This document shows positions 8,289 to 16,444 of a DNA stretch of 43,135 nucleotides, in pieces. Position numbers and translations under genes: made by a program. Position 1 is the stretch's first letter. Every line of letters starts with the position of its first letter. The stretch comes from Clostridia bacterium. Its GTDB lineage: Bacteria > Bacillota > Clostridia > Oscillospirales > CAG-272. The stretch lies in assembly GCA_017445085.1 (NCBI GenBank), contig JAFSUT010000032.1, positions 1 through 43,135 on the forward strand, in the 5' to 3' direction. The notes under the pieces are model-generated. The model was not told the DNA's origin and did no database searches. It saw only the letters and a list, made by a program, of their open reading frames with translations.

Positions 8289-10073
8289 ATGTTTGCATGG
8301 CAAACCGAAAAACGCCACACCGGCGCGCGTGCGGTCGCAGCGGCGGCAGTCGCCGCCGTCCTTTGCGGACTTGCCGTCGGATTTACCTCTCTGGGACTTG
8401 CCGCCGCCGTGATGCCGAACTGCGGTATGTTTGCAAGTTATCTTGCCCATCCGCTGATCCTTTTCTTAAATCTTTTGCCGCCGCTTTTGCTTTCGATCTT
8501 CTTTTGGCTTCTCTTTAACCGCGTGTGGGCGGCGGCGCTTTGCACCTCGCTCACCGTCCTGATCCCGAGTGTGATCCACTACTTCAAATACAGTTTTCGC
8601 GGCGACGTTTTGCTTGCCGAGGACTTTACGCTGGCGGCAGAATCCCAAAAAATGCTGGAAACCTACCGGCTGTTTTTCGATCTGCCGCTCGGTCTTGCGC
8701 TTGCCATTGCGATCCTCCTGCCGACCGCCGCGGCGATATTCTTTCGTGGGCGCTTTGCACGTCGCCTTGCGCCGCGCCTGATTGCCCTCCCCGTCCTTTT
8801 CTGTATGCTTGCCGTCTATCCGCTCTACGCCGACGACAGCATCTACGCAGAGGCGACCGCAAACAGCGACGCCATCAATCCGTGGTCGGATACGCAGGTG
8901 TACGTTTCCAAGGGATTCGTTTATCCGTTTTTACATACCGTCAAATCGGCGGCGCACCCCGCGCCTGCCGGCTATGACGCGTCGGCGGCAAAAGCGAAAC
9001 TCGACGCTTATACCTCCGCCGAGATCCCGAAAGACAAGCGCGTCAACATCGTCTGCACCATGCTGGAGGCGTTTAACGATTTCTCGCGCTTTGACAATTT
9101 CACTTTTACCGAAGATATTTACGAAAAATATCACGCGCTGGAGGCCCGCGGCGTTCACGGCGCGCTCGTCACCGACATTTTTGCGGGCGACACCCGCGTC
9201 AGCGAGCGCGAATTTCTCACGGGACTGCCCTACGACTGCCTGGACAATTTCATCTCCCCCGCAAACTCCTACGTGTGGTATCTCCGACAAAACGGCTATA
9301 CCACCACGGGGGCGCACCCCTGCTTTGCCTGGTTTTACAATCGGCAAAACATCAATCAAAATCTCGGATTTGAGACCTATCTGTTCAGCGAGAACTATTT
9401 TGCCCGCCGCACGGGGGCGGACATCACCTACGACGCAAGATACTTTCCGATGCTCTACGACCTCTACGTCGCGCGGGATAAGTCAAAGCCCTATTTTGCC
9501 TTCAACATCTCCTATCAGGGGCACGGTCCCTACCCCGCGACCGAACAGCACTATCAAAAGCCGTTTGTGAAAAACGGCGGCTGGTCGGAAGCGGACGACA
9601 CCATCCTCAACAACTACTTCCAAAGCATCAGCGAAACGGTGGAAATGCTGTACGCCTACTGCGAAAATATGCTTGCCGAAAAAGAACCGCTGGTCCTCGT
9701 CTTTTTCGGCGACCATATGCCGTGGCTCGGCAATATGGAATCGGTCTACGCCGCCGTCGGGCTCAACATCGACCCCTCCACCCCCGACGGCTTTGCCAAC
9801 CGCTATGAGACGCAATATCTGATCTTGGCAAACGACGCCGCCAAAAAACTGCTGGGCGATCCGTTTATCGGCAGTGCCGAAACGCTGAGCGCCAAGGTGC
9901 TGATGAACAAAGTCTTTTCGCTTTGCGGCTATGCGGGCAACGCCTATATGCAGTACACGAGCGACGTATTCTCCCGCGTCGGCGATATCCACCGCACCGA
10001 CAAAGCCGAAACCGAGGTGCAAAAAGAATTTGCCGCCGTTGCCTACTATTACAGGAGACATTTTATTTACTGA
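8289..10073 (+). CDS. LTA-synthase-family membrane sulfatase-fold phosphoglycerol transferase
   Basis: 594 residues: about five membrane helices (roughly residues 15-190), then an extracellular alkaline-phosphatase/sulfatase fold (about 235-560). LtaS-type signs include FAGDTRVSEREFLTGLP, whose Thr matches the LtaS nucleophile region, TYFxNISYQGHGPY-like context at about 400, and VFFGDHMPWLG with the metal-binding Asp-His. Such enzymes polymerise or transfer glycerol-phosphate from phosphatidylglycerol on the outside of the cell. AGGAG sits 8 bases before the ATG. The next gene, a glycerophosphodiesterase, starts 4 bases after its stop, which suggests shared handling of glycerophosphate polymers. 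The product could be another phosphoglycerol or phosphoethanolamine transferase rather than true LTA synthase. Confidence 0.85.
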   Translation: MFAWQTEKRHTGARAVAAAAVAAVLCGLAVGFTSLGLAAAVMPNCGMFASYLAHPLILFLNLLPPLLLSIFFWLLFNRVWAAALCTSLTVLIPSVIHYFKYSFRGDVLLAEDFTLAAESQKMLETYRLFFDLPLGLALAIAILLPTAAAIFFRGRFARRLAPRLIALPVLFCMLAVYPLYADDSIYAEATANSDAINPWSDTQVYVSKGFVYPFLHTVKSAAHPAPAGYDASAAKAKLDAYTSAEIPKDKRVNIVCTMLEAFNDFSRFDNFTFTEDIYEKYHALEARGVHGALVTDIFAGDTRVSEREFLTGLPYDCLDNFISPANSYVWYLRQNGYTTTGAHPCFAWFYNRQNINQNLGFETYLFSENYFARRTGADITYDARYFPMLYDLYVARDKSKPYFAFNISYQGHGPYPATEQHYQKPFVKNGGWSEADDTILNNYFQSISETVEMLYAYCENMLAEKEPLVLVFFGDHMPWLGNMESVYAAVGLNIDPSTPDGFANRYETQYLILANDAAKKLLGDPFIGSAETLSAKVLMNKVFSLCGYAGNAYMQYTSDVFSRVGDIHRTDKAETEVQKEFAAVAYYYRRHFIY

Positions 10074-10077
10074 TCCG

Positions 10078-11292
10078 ATGAAACCGACAAAACATTTTTG
10101 GCTTTCCGTATCTCTCGTTTCGCTCTGCGCGGTGCTGACGCTTTGCGCCGCCGCCCTGCGCATCGGCGATACCGTCGGCTACGTGCTGTCCAGCGATATC
10201 ACCGCGTACATCAACGGCGTGCAGATCCCCGCCTACAACATTGACGGGCATCTCGGCGTCGTCGCCGAGGATCTTAACGCCTACGGTTTTGCCGTGACGT
10301 ATGATGACGCCACGCGCACGCTTGCCATCACCTATCGGCACGGCGCCGTCACCGGCGTCGAGATCCCGAAAACGTCGTCGCTGCCGGTCGGCAGCCGCGT
10401 TTGCCCCGTCCTCCACACCGATATCAAGACCTATCTCGACGGGCGCCTTTCGGAAAGTTACAACATCGACGGGCGCACCATCATCCCGTTTGCACAGCTC
10501 GACGTCTACGGCAGTCGGCTCTACGACGACGGCGCCCGCCTTTCCATGCTGCTGACAAGCGACACGGGGCGCACCCTCTCCGAGCAGGCGCGCACCCTCA
10601 CGAGTCTGCCGAAAAAGATCATCCACGCGGGCGGCTCGATCGGCGGCTACGCCGGATCCAACGCAAAAGAGGCGATGGACGCCTCCTATGCGGCAGGCTG
10701 CCGCGTCCTTGAAATTGATTTTCTGTTTTCTGCGGACGGCGTCCCCGTCTGCCTGCACGACTGGTCGCGGTTTTATTCCAATACGCTCTCGGAGGAGCCG
10801 TGTACCGCCGCCGCGTTTGAAGACGTAAAGATCTTCAACTTATATACCTCCATGACCCTCCCCCGCCTGGCTGCGTGGCTGGACGCGCATCCCGACGTGC
10901 ACATCGTCACAGACGTCAAGGACGACAACGTCGAAATGCTCGCCTATATCGCCGCGCAGTATCCGACCCTCATCGGGCGATTTATCCCGCAGATCTACAG
11001 CCGCGAGGAATTTGCGCCCGTGCGCGCCCTCGGCTACACCGATATCATCTTTACCCTGTATAAGATGACCGACTACACCGAAAAGACCGACGCCGCCTCG
11101 ATCGCCGCGTTTGCAAGCCGCGTGGGACTTTTGGCGGTCACCGCCGACGTCGTCCTTGCGGACGCGCCGTTTATCGACGCCTTTACCGCCGCCGGCGTGC
11201 CGCTGTACGTCCACACCGTCAACGGGTCCGCGGCACAGGAAAACTGCTACGCGCTGGGCATCACCGGCGTTTACACCGATTATACCGAATGA
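10078..11292 (+). CDS. Membrane-anchored/exported glycerophosphodiester phosphodiesterase with tandem N-terminal repeats
   Basis: 404 residues. An N-terminal hydrophobic segment (FWLSVSLVSLCAVLTLCAAA) acts as signal or anchor. Two copper-amine-oxidase-N-like repeats follow (about 35-90 and 105-165; ITAYINGVQIPAYNIDG and IKTYLDGRLSESYNIDG). Then comes a GDPD-type TIM barrel from about residue 183: IIHAGG (family HRG), LEIDFLFSADGVPVCLHDWSRF (E-x-D and H-D catalytic/metal residues) and VTDVKDD. It should hydrolyse glycerophosphodiesters outside the cell. The longer reading frame back to 9931 overlaps the upstream gene without support. The ATG at 10078 lies 4 bases after the upstream stop and has no close ribosome binding site, so coupled translation is likely. 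Confidence 0.85.
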   Translation: MKPTKHFWLSVSLVSLCAVLTLCAAALRIGDTVGYVLSSDITAYINGVQIPAYNIDGHLGVVAEDLNAYGFAVTYDDATRTLAITYRHGAVTGVEIPKTSSLPVGSRVCPVLHTDIKTYLDGRLSESYNIDGRTIIPFAQLDVYGSRLYDDGARLSMLLTSDTGRTLSEQARTLTSLPKKIIHAGGSIGGYAGSNAKEAMDASYAAGCRVLEIDFLFSADGVPVCLHDWSRFYSNTLSEEPCTAAAFEDVKIFNLYTSMTLPRLAAWLDAHPDVHIVTDVKDDNVEMLAYIAAQYPTLIGRFIPQIYSREEFAPVRALGYTDIIFTLYKMTDYTEKTDAASIAAFASRVGLLAVTADVVLADAPFIDAFTAAGVPLYVHTVNGSAAQENCYALGITGVYTDYTE

Positions 11293-11307
11293 GGAAACCG
11301 ATCACCT

Positions 11308-12288
11308 ATGTCCTATATTGTCTTTGATATGGAATGGAATCAGCCGATGTGCGCCGCACAACCGCAAAAAGGCGCCAACGGTGTGAAACTTGCCGGCGAG
11401 ATCATGCAGATCGGCGCGGTCAAACTCGGAGAGGACGGCGCCCTCGGCGACCGTTTTTCCATGTGCGTGCGCCCGCGCTTTTATCCGCGCCTCAACCGGC
11501 GCGTGCGCGAGCTCACGGGCATCACGAAAGAAGAACTGCGCGCGGCGCCCGAATTTCCCGCCGTGGCAAAGGCGTTTTTCGACTTTTGCGGCGAAAATCC
11601 CGTATTTCTCTCGTGGGGATACGACGACATTCCGATTTTGCGGCAAAATCTGACCGCGTGGGGGATGGACACCGCCGTTTGCGAAGTTGCCTACAATCTG
11701 CAAACCATTTTCAACGCGCAGACCGACGGCGGCAAAGGACAGCGCTCGCTCGCCTTTGCAATGGAAACCTTTGGCATACCGCAAACGCTGGAGGCGCACG
11801 ACGCCCTCGGCGACGCCTATCACACCGCGCTGGTCGCGGCAAAACTGGATATCGCCGCCGGCATCGCCGCCTACGGCGAGGACGTCGGCACGCTGTGGCA
11901 ACATCCGAGAGAGGCAAAGACTTTTGCCCCGTACAAGGATAAACACGAAGCGCTCGCCGACAAAGATCTGGCGGCGCTCACCTGTCCCGTCTGCGGCGCC
12001 GTTCTCCCCACAAAAAAATGGGTGACCAAGGGCAACGGCTATTACATCGCCACGGCGCACTGTGAAAAAGACGGCGACTTTATCGGGCGCATCCGCTTTT
12101 CACACCTCGGCAAAGGCGCCTGCCAGGCGGTGCGTTCGATTTTCGCGGCAAACGAGACCGCGCTCTCCCACTACGCCGCAGTCGCCGAAAAAAGCGCGGC
12201 GCGCGCCGCGGTATTCAAGGCGCGGATGCGTGCGCGGCGGCGGGAGAAACGCCGACAAAATGAAGAAAGCAAAAACAAGGAAACGTAA
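11308..12288 (+). CDS. DEDDh-family 3'-5' exonuclease with C-terminal zinc-ribbon-like segment
   Basis: 326 residues. The N-terminal exonuclease fold (1-195) has VFDMEWNQP (DxE), SWGYDDIPIL (third Asp) and EAHDALGDAYHTA (H-x4-D), so the four acidic residues and the His are in place. It resembles the ERI-1/KapD branch rather than DnaQ. The C-terminal part has CPVCG at about 231 and AHCEKDG at about 252, a possible degenerate metal ribbon, then a very basic tail (RMRARRREKRRQ) that may bind nucleic acid. It is the third gene of the LTA-synthase-like operon, 15 bp after the diesterase. The substrate, RNA or DNA, cannot be told from sequence. Confidence 0.85.
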   Translation: MSYIVFDMEWNQPMCAAQPQKGANGVKLAGEIMQIGAVKLGEDGALGDRFSMCVRPRFYPRLNRRVRELTGITKEELRAAPEFPAVAKAFFDFCGENPVFLSWGYDDIPILRQNLTAWGMDTAVCEVAYNLQTIFNAQTDGGKGQRSLAFAMETFGIPQTLEAHDALGDAYHTALVAAKLDIAAGIAAYGEDVGTLWQHPREAKTFAPYKDKHEALADKDLAALTCPVCGAVLPTKKWVTKGNGYYIATAHCEKDGDFIGRIRFSHLGKGACQAVRSIFAANETALSHYAAVAEKSAARAAVFKARMRARRREKRRQNEESKNKET

Positions 12289-12320
12289 AAAAACCGTTGC
12301 AAACGCAACGGTTTTTTTAC
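12285..12320. terminator. Bidirectional terminator between exonuclease and mscS genes
   Basis: A perfect 16-bp stem, GTAAAAAAACCGTTGC with GCAACGGTTTTTTTAC, around an AAAC loop. It has A-runs on one side and T-runs on the other, so it serves both convergent genes. Confidence 0.9.
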
Positions 12321-12333
12321 GTCATTCTTATTT

Positions 12334-13155
12334 TTATTGATCCTTCCCCACGAGATGGACGTCGAGTTGACTGTACGGAATGGAAATTCCGACGCTGTCA
12401 AACGCCTTTTTCATATTCTCCATCAAATTAAAGTAGACCGACCAGTAGTCCCCGGTCGCGCACCAGGCGCGGACGACGAACACGAGGGCGCTTGCATCCT
12501 GCCGCAAAAGCGCGGTGAACGGTGCGGGATCGTCCAGCACCTTGTCGTTTGCCGAAACCACCGTCAGGATCACCTTTTTGACCTTGTCGATGTCACTGCC
12601 GTACGCCACCGAAAACTCAAGATCCACGCGGCGGCGGTCGGCGGTGGAATAGTCGGTGACCGTGGCGTTGGAGACCGCGCCGTTGGGGATGGTGATGCAC
12701 TTGTTGTCGATCGTCATCAGTTTAGTGTAGAAAATGCCGATCTCGGTGACCGTGCCCGACTCCCCCGCGGCTGTGACGAAATCCCCCACCTTGAACGGGC
12801 GGAAGAAAAGGATCATCAGTCCGCCGGCAAAATTGGCAAGACTGCCCTGCATGGCAAGACCGACGGCAAGACCTGCGCTGCCGAGAACGGCGGAAAGGAC
12901 GGTGCCGTTGATGCCGATGATCGTTGCCGCCACGACCACGACCAGCACTTTCAGCGCGACGCCGATAAAGGACAGGATAAAGGTGCGCACGCTTTCGTCC
13001 AGGTGCGAAAGTCCCCTGCCGTGCGAGATCAGCTTGACGATCCAGCCGGACAGCTTAAAGCCGACGATGACGAACACGATGGCGCAAATGGCGGAAAACA
13101 GCAGATGGATGCCCCCCTGCGCCACATAATCACGGATCGAGATCAAAAAGTCCAT
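12334..13155 (-). CDS. mscS: Small-conductance mechanosensitive channel, MscS family
   Basis: 273 residues, close to E. coli MscS in length. Three membrane helices (about 15-37, 60-82 and 88-122) precede the pore helix, which shows the family glycine/alanine pattern (GSAGLAVGLAMQGSLANFAGG followed by RPFKVGDFV). The cytoplasmic beta and alpha/beta domains follow (ITIPNGAVSNATVTDYS, RRRVDLEFSVAYGSDIDK). The channel opens on membrane tension to release solutes after osmotic downshock. It has its own promoter at 13194-13222. Confidence 0.93.
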   Translation of the reverse strand: MDFLISIRDYVAQGGIHLLFSAICAIVFVIVGFKLSGWIVKLISHGRGLSHLDESVRTFILSFIGVALKVLVVVVAATIIGINGTVLSAVLGSAGLAVGLAMQGSLANFAGGLMILFFRPFKVGDFVTAAGESGTVTEIGIFYTKLMTIDNKCITIPNGAVSNATVTDYSTADRRRVDLEFSVAYGSDIDKVKKVILTVVSANDKVLDDPAPFTALLRQDASALVFVVRAWCATGDYWSVYFNLMENMKKAFDSVGISIPYSQLDVHLVGKDQ

Positions 13156-13193
13156 AAGATACTCCTTTGTCTGATAATGATATTCTGTATACG

Positions 13194-13222
13194 ATTATAT
13201 CCGCAAAAAGCGAAAAAGTCAA
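13194..13222 (-). promoter_or_regulatory. Sigma-A promoter for mscS
   Basis: Minus strand: TTGACT (13222-13217), a 17-bp spacer and TATAAT (13199-13194), about 38 bp before the start codon. Confidence 0.8.
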
Positions 13223-13242
13223 TCCCGCAATCCCGCAAAACG

Positions 13243-13995
13243 TCATTGCGCGATACCGACAAATTTCAAAAACCGTTTTTCGTTCATCTGCTCGTTGGTG
13301 ACGTATGCGCCGTCGCGGAACACCGCGTAGGTGGTGATGGGCGTCGGCGCCGCCTGCGCCTCCGCCCTCGTGCGCAGATGCACGGTGGAAAGGCGGATGC
13401 CGTGCGCTTTTGCCGTCGCCTCAAGGATCGGCACGTACTTTGCGTTAAACGGGCATTGGTCGGTATAGTAGATCACGATGCCGTCCCGATCGACGTGCGG
13501 CGCTTTTGCACATTCGGCAAAGCGCGGCAGCGGCGCGCCGCCGTCAAAGGGGAGCGCCCAAAGTTCAATGCCGTTTTCCGCGCGGTCGCATACCGAAAAT
13601 CCTTTGTGCAAAAGGTATTTCGGGTCGGAGAGAAACGGCAGTTTCCGCGCGGCGGACTGGATGCAAAGTCCGTGCTTGCCCTTTTGTTTACTATCGGCAA
13701 TGCAGGCGTCCAAAAGGTCGCTCGAATACCCGTGCCCCGAAAGCGACCCCGACACCCAAAGGCAGTCGATGTACATATAACCGTCCGCGACGATGGGGTT
13801 CCACGCATACTCCGCCGGCAGATATTCGATAAAGCACTTGCCCCGCGCCGCGCTTTTGAGAAACACCAGCCCCTCGTCAAGCCGCGCGGCGAGCCACGCT
13901 TTTTTTGACGCCACCTGCACGTCTTTGTCGTTTGAAATGGCACAGCAAATATGCTCGCCGGCAAGGTTTTCTTTCGTCAGTCGAATATACTCCAT
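13243..13995 (-). CDS. yoaP: GNAT-type acetyltransferase with YoaP-like C-terminal domain
   Basis: 250 residues. Residues about 1-145 look like a GNAT fold (IDCLWVSGSLSGHGYSSDLLDACIADSKQKG resembles the acetyl-CoA loop region). Residues about 165-250 match the YoaP-type tail, with a YYTDQCPFNAKYVPIL segment that recalls a thioredoxin-like active-site turn, though only one Cys is present. The substrate is unknown. GGAGG lies 9 bases before the ATG. No partner gene is evident. Confidence 0.75.
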   Translation of the reverse strand: MEYIRLTKENLAGEHICCAISNDKDVQVASKKAWLAARLDEGLVFLKSAARGKCFIEYLPAEYAWNPIVADGYMYIDCLWVSGSLSGHGYSSDLLDACIADSKQKGKHGLCIQSAARKLPFLSDPKYLLHKGFSVCDRAENGIELWALPFDGGAPLPRFAECAKAPHVDRDGIVIYYTDQCPFNAKYVPILEATAKAHGIRLSTVHLRTRAEAQAAPTPITTYAVFRDGAYVTNEQMNEKRFLKFVGIAQ

Positions 13996-14032
13996 CGAAA
14001 AATTCCTCCGAATTTATTTTGCAGGAAAAATG

Positions 14033-14065
14033 AGGCTGTAAAGGAACAGAGGCCCTTTACAGCCT
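14033..14065 (-). terminator. Terminator downstream of radC and the candidate RNA
   Basis: A perfect 12-bp stem, AGGCTGTAAAGG with CCTTTACAGCCT, followed on the minus strand by CATTTTTCC. Confidence 0.8.
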
Positions 14066-14147
14066 AGGAAGATGAGATACGAACACGCACGGTTTTAACG
14101 GGCGTCTTTCCGCCCATTCGTCAGCAAAGCGCTTGTTCATATCCTAG
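14060..14147 (-). ncRNA. Candidate structured RNA in the 3' untranslated region of radC
   Basis: Read on the minus strand, CTAGGA pairs with TCCTAG, and TATGAACA pairs with TGTTCGTA (one G-U); an 8-base bulge on the 3' side separates these two helices. Then GCGC pairs with GTGC, and an inner GGGCG-GAAAGA-CGCCC hairpin closes the end. A strong terminator follows directly. The element starts at the radC stop codon and covers the whole gap to the terminator. No promoter of its own is visible, so it may be a processed 3' tail. Family not recognised. Confidence 0.4.
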
Positions 14148-14837
14148 TCACGGAGACATAAATACCCCGGGCATTTTTGAGGACAGTACGTTTCCGCCGT
14201 CCTCTCCGATGATCACGTGATCCACAAAGCGAATACCAAACAGGTGAAACGCATCGGAAATGATATGCGTGGTTTCGATATCGTCCTCCGACGGCACCGC
14301 GGGTCCGTGCGGATGGTTATGTACCAAAATGACCGAGGCGGCGTTGGCGCGCAGTACCCGTTCCACGAGGTCACGGGTGTTCATCGCGATACTGTTGACT
14401 GAGCCCACGCCCACTTTTTCGATCCCGATGATCCGCTTGTTGTTGTCGATCAGGATCATATACACCACTTCCGCCGATACGCCGATATAATACCGCTCCA
14501 TCATCTCGATCACTTTTTTTACGCTGTCAAACTTGCGGAGGGTAACTTCCTCGCAGAGCGCCGTGCGGTAAATATCGGGGATCAATTTCAAAAACGCCGC
14601 CGTATTGCGGCTGACGCCCTCCACAAGGCAAAGTTCGTCCGCCGTGGCGTCAAACACGCCGCGCAGATTGTGAAACCGCAAAAGCAGTCGATGCGCGATC
14701 TCGTTGGTATCCCTGCGCGGGATCGCGTAAAAAAGCAAAAGTTCCAGCGCGGTATGGCTGTCGAGATTGTCAATGCCGTCACGTATATACCGCTCACGCA
14801 GGCGCTCACGGTGCCCCGCGTGGAGTGACTCGCTCAT
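14148..14837 (-). CDS. radC: RadC-family JAB/MPN-domain protein
   Basis: 229 residues. An N-terminal helix-hairpin-helix region (AGHRERLRERYIRDGIDNLDSHTALELLLFYAIP, with LVEGVSRNTAAFLKL) is followed by a JAB1/MPN-like domain with the metal motif HNHPHG and a downstream Asp (SEDD), plus RFVDHVIIG near the end. RadC proteins were once linked to DNA repair, but their biochemical role is unsettled. The start overlaps the stop of the preceding gene (ATGA), so translation is coupled. Confidence 0.9.
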   Translation of the reverse strand: MSESLHAGHRERLRERYIRDGIDNLDSHTALELLLFYAIPRRDTNEIAHRLLLRFHNLRGVFDATADELCLVEGVSRNTAAFLKLIPDIYRTALCEEVTLRKFDSVKKVIEMMERYYIGVSAEVVYMILIDNNKRIIGIEKVGVGSVNSIAMNTRDLVERVLRANAASVILVHNHPHGPAVPSEDDIETTHIISDAFHLFGIRFVDHVIIGEDGGNVLSSKMPGVFMSP

Positions 14838-15259
14838 TGTTCCAGGCGGCGCACAAATGCCGCCGCGGTATAAAACGTACAGCCAAAGACCTTGGCACCG
14901 TCTGTCACGGTCGTCACAGAATTTTTGCCGATCTCATAGGCGAGGACGTCACGGTCGCAAAGCAAAACCACCACCGTCTTTTTCACGGCGTGCGGCGCGG
15001 CGGCGGGCATCTTCCAGAGATAGTCGTTGCTGCCAAAAGCGCCTTTTTCGGTCAGGTACATCCCGTTTTTCATAAAATACAGGCGCTCTGCCGCGCGGTC
15101 AAGCGAAAGCACCTTGATTTGATACAAAGTATCGTCGGTTTCCACCGTGCAGTCGATCTTGCCGCTGTCGTTTTTGCTGACGCCGAAGAGCCCGAAACTC
15201 TTAAAAGCGTAGCCTTTCGCTTTGCAGACGTTTTTGACGTCACCGAGTCCCTGTGCCAT
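14834..15259 (-). CDS. Hypothetical protein, co-translated with radC
   Basis: 141 residues, not recognised. It has no signal peptide or membrane helix. The sequence alternates short hydrophobic strands with charged residues (KIDCTVETDDTLYQIKVLSLD, KKTVVVLLCDRDVLAYEIG), which suggests a small alpha/beta domain. The longer frame to 15313 is not needed: GGGGAG lies just upstream of the ATG at 15259. Its stop overlaps the radC start by four bases, so a shared role with RadC is an inference from layout only. Confidence 0.65.
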   Translation of the reverse strand: MAQGLGDVKNVCKAKGYAFKSFGLFGVSKNDSGKIDCTVETDDTLYQIKVLSLDRAAERLYFMKNGMYLTEKGAFGSNDYLWKMPAAAPHAVKKTVVVLLCDRDVLAYEIGKNSVTTVTDGAKVFGCTFYTAAAFVRRLEQ

Positions 15260-15330
15260 ACGTTCTCCCCCCTGTGCTTGCAAATTTGATGCGGCCGCTA
15301 TTGCATTCCGCACCGAATTCTGCTAAAATA

Positions 15331-15362
15331 AAAATGAAAAAGCCCCGCGGTGGCGGGGCTTT
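15331..15362 (-). terminator. Terminator after tRNA-Thr
   Basis: The stem AGCCCCGC-GGTG-GCGGGGCT (15341-15360), followed on the minus strand by TTTTTCATTTTTATTTTA. Confidence 0.85.
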
Positions 15363-15364
15363 CA

Positions 15365-15440
15365 TGGAGCTGGTAGCCGGACTCGAACCGGCGACCTGTT
15401 GATTACGAATCAACTGCTCTACCAACTGAGCCATACCAGC
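15365..15440 (-). tRNA. tRNA-Thr (anticodon CGT), CCA encoded
   Basis: Full cloverleaf on the minus strand: acceptor GCTGGTA/TACCAGC, D arm GCTC-AGTTGGTA-GAGC, anticodon arm GTTGA-TTCGTAA-TCAAC with anticodon CGT, T arm GCCGG-TTCGAGT-CCGGC, discriminator T, then CCA in the DNA. It is 76 bases long, with a promoter just upstream and a terminator directly after. Confidence 0.97.
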
Positions 15441-15449
15441 ACGACAAGT

Positions 15450-15479
15450 ATTATACAACACAAAGTTTGACTTTGTCAA
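15450..15479 (-). promoter_or_regulatory. Promoter of the tRNA-Thr gene
   Basis: Minus strand: TTGACA (15479-15474), an 18-bp spacer and TATAAT (15455-15450), 10 bp before the mature 5' end. It shares the short gap with the divergent rsmA gene, whose own promoter I could not identify. Confidence 0.85.
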
Positions 15480-15489
15480 GAGGTATTTT

Positions 15490-16350
15490 ATGAATTTATG
15501 CGATATTCGTACCGTGCGCGATATTCTTGCGGCGTTCGGCACGCAAACAAAGAAAAACTTCGGGCAAAATTTTCTCATCCGCCGCGAAATCCCCGAGCGG
15601 ATCGCCGAGGAATGCTGCGACGCGCGCGACAGCGTCATCGTCGAGATCGGACCCGGCATCGGTTGCCTGACCGCCGAACTTGCGCGGCGCTATCGCCGCG
15701 TCATCGCGTTTGAGATTGACAAAACGCTGATCCCCGTCTTGAAATTCACGCTGGGCGAGTTCCGCAACGTCGAGGTCATCGAGGGCGACATCATGGAGGT
15801 CGATCTGCAAAAGGTCCTCGCCGAGAGAGCCGCGGGAGAGCGCATTTCGGTCTGCGCCAACCTCCCCTACTATATCACCACGCCGATTTTGATGCGCCTG
15901 ATCGAGAGCGGCGTGCCGTTTGACAGCATCACCGTTATGGTCCAGGCGGAGGTCGCCGACCGCCTCACCGCAACGCCCGTGCGCGGCGACTACGGCGCGA
16001 TCACGGTCGCCGTCCGCTACTACGGACAGCCGCGCCTGCTTTTTCCCGTGGGGCGCGACAATTTCCTGCCCGCGCCGAAGGTGGATTCCGCCGTCGTGCG
16101 CATCGACCTGTACGCGGACAAGCCGGTAAAGCCGCAGAGCGAAAAAGATTTTTTCAAAACGGTCAAAGCGACGTTCGGTCAGCGGCGAAAGACCCTGGCA
16201 AACGCCCTTTCCGCAGGTCTTTCCGACCTTGGCAAAGACGAGATCAACCGTGCCATTACCGATTGCGGATTTGACCCGCAGATCCGCGGTGAAAAACTCT
16301 CGGTTGCGGATTTTGCCGCCCTCTCCGACCGCTTGTTTCGGGGAAAATGA
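15490..16350 (+). CDS. rsmA: 16S rRNA (adenine1518/1519-N6)-dimethyltransferase
   Basis: 286 residues, the usual length for RsmA/KsgA, which dimethylates two adjacent adenosines in the 3' hairpin of 16S rRNA. Motifs: KKNFGQNFLI at the N-terminus, the SAM site VEIGPGIGCLTAEL, AFEIDKTLIPVL, then NLPYYITTPIL (the NLPY catalytic motif), FLPAPKVDSAVV and FGQRRKTLANAL. AGAGG lies 7 bases before the ATG. A terminator shared with the convergent gene follows. Confidence 0.97.
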   Translation: MNLCDIRTVRDILAAFGTQTKKNFGQNFLIRREIPERIAEECCDARDSVIVEIGPGIGCLTAELARRYRRVIAFEIDKTLIPVLKFTLGEFRNVEVIEGDIMEVDLQKVLAERAAGERISVCANLPYYITTPILMRLIESGVPFDSITVMVQAEVADRLTATPVRGDYGAITVAVRYYGQPRLLFPVGRDNFLPAPKVDSAVVRIDLYADKPVKPQSEKDFFKTVKATFGQRRKTLANALSAGLSDLGKDEINRAITDCGFDPQIRGEKLSVADFAALSDRLFRGK

Positions 16351-16372
16351 CCGAAAATCCACCGAAAATTAC

Positions 16373-16415
16373 AAAAAACGGACCGTAAAAACAGAGGTTT
16401 TACAGTCCGTTTTTT
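16373..16415. terminator. Bidirectional terminator between rsmA and the SDR gene
   Basis: The stem AAAAAACGGAC with GTCCGTTTTTT is extended by GTAAAA/TTTTAC across a C-A mismatch, around a 7-base loop. Confidence 0.85.
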
Positions 16416-16444
16416 CTATAGGCAAAATTTTCGGAACACGCAAG

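Noticed and set aside
14096-14120. Possible CRISPR-like or attachment repeat near radC
   Set aside because: Only a local hairpin; no spaced repeats of CRISPR type were seen anywhere in the window.
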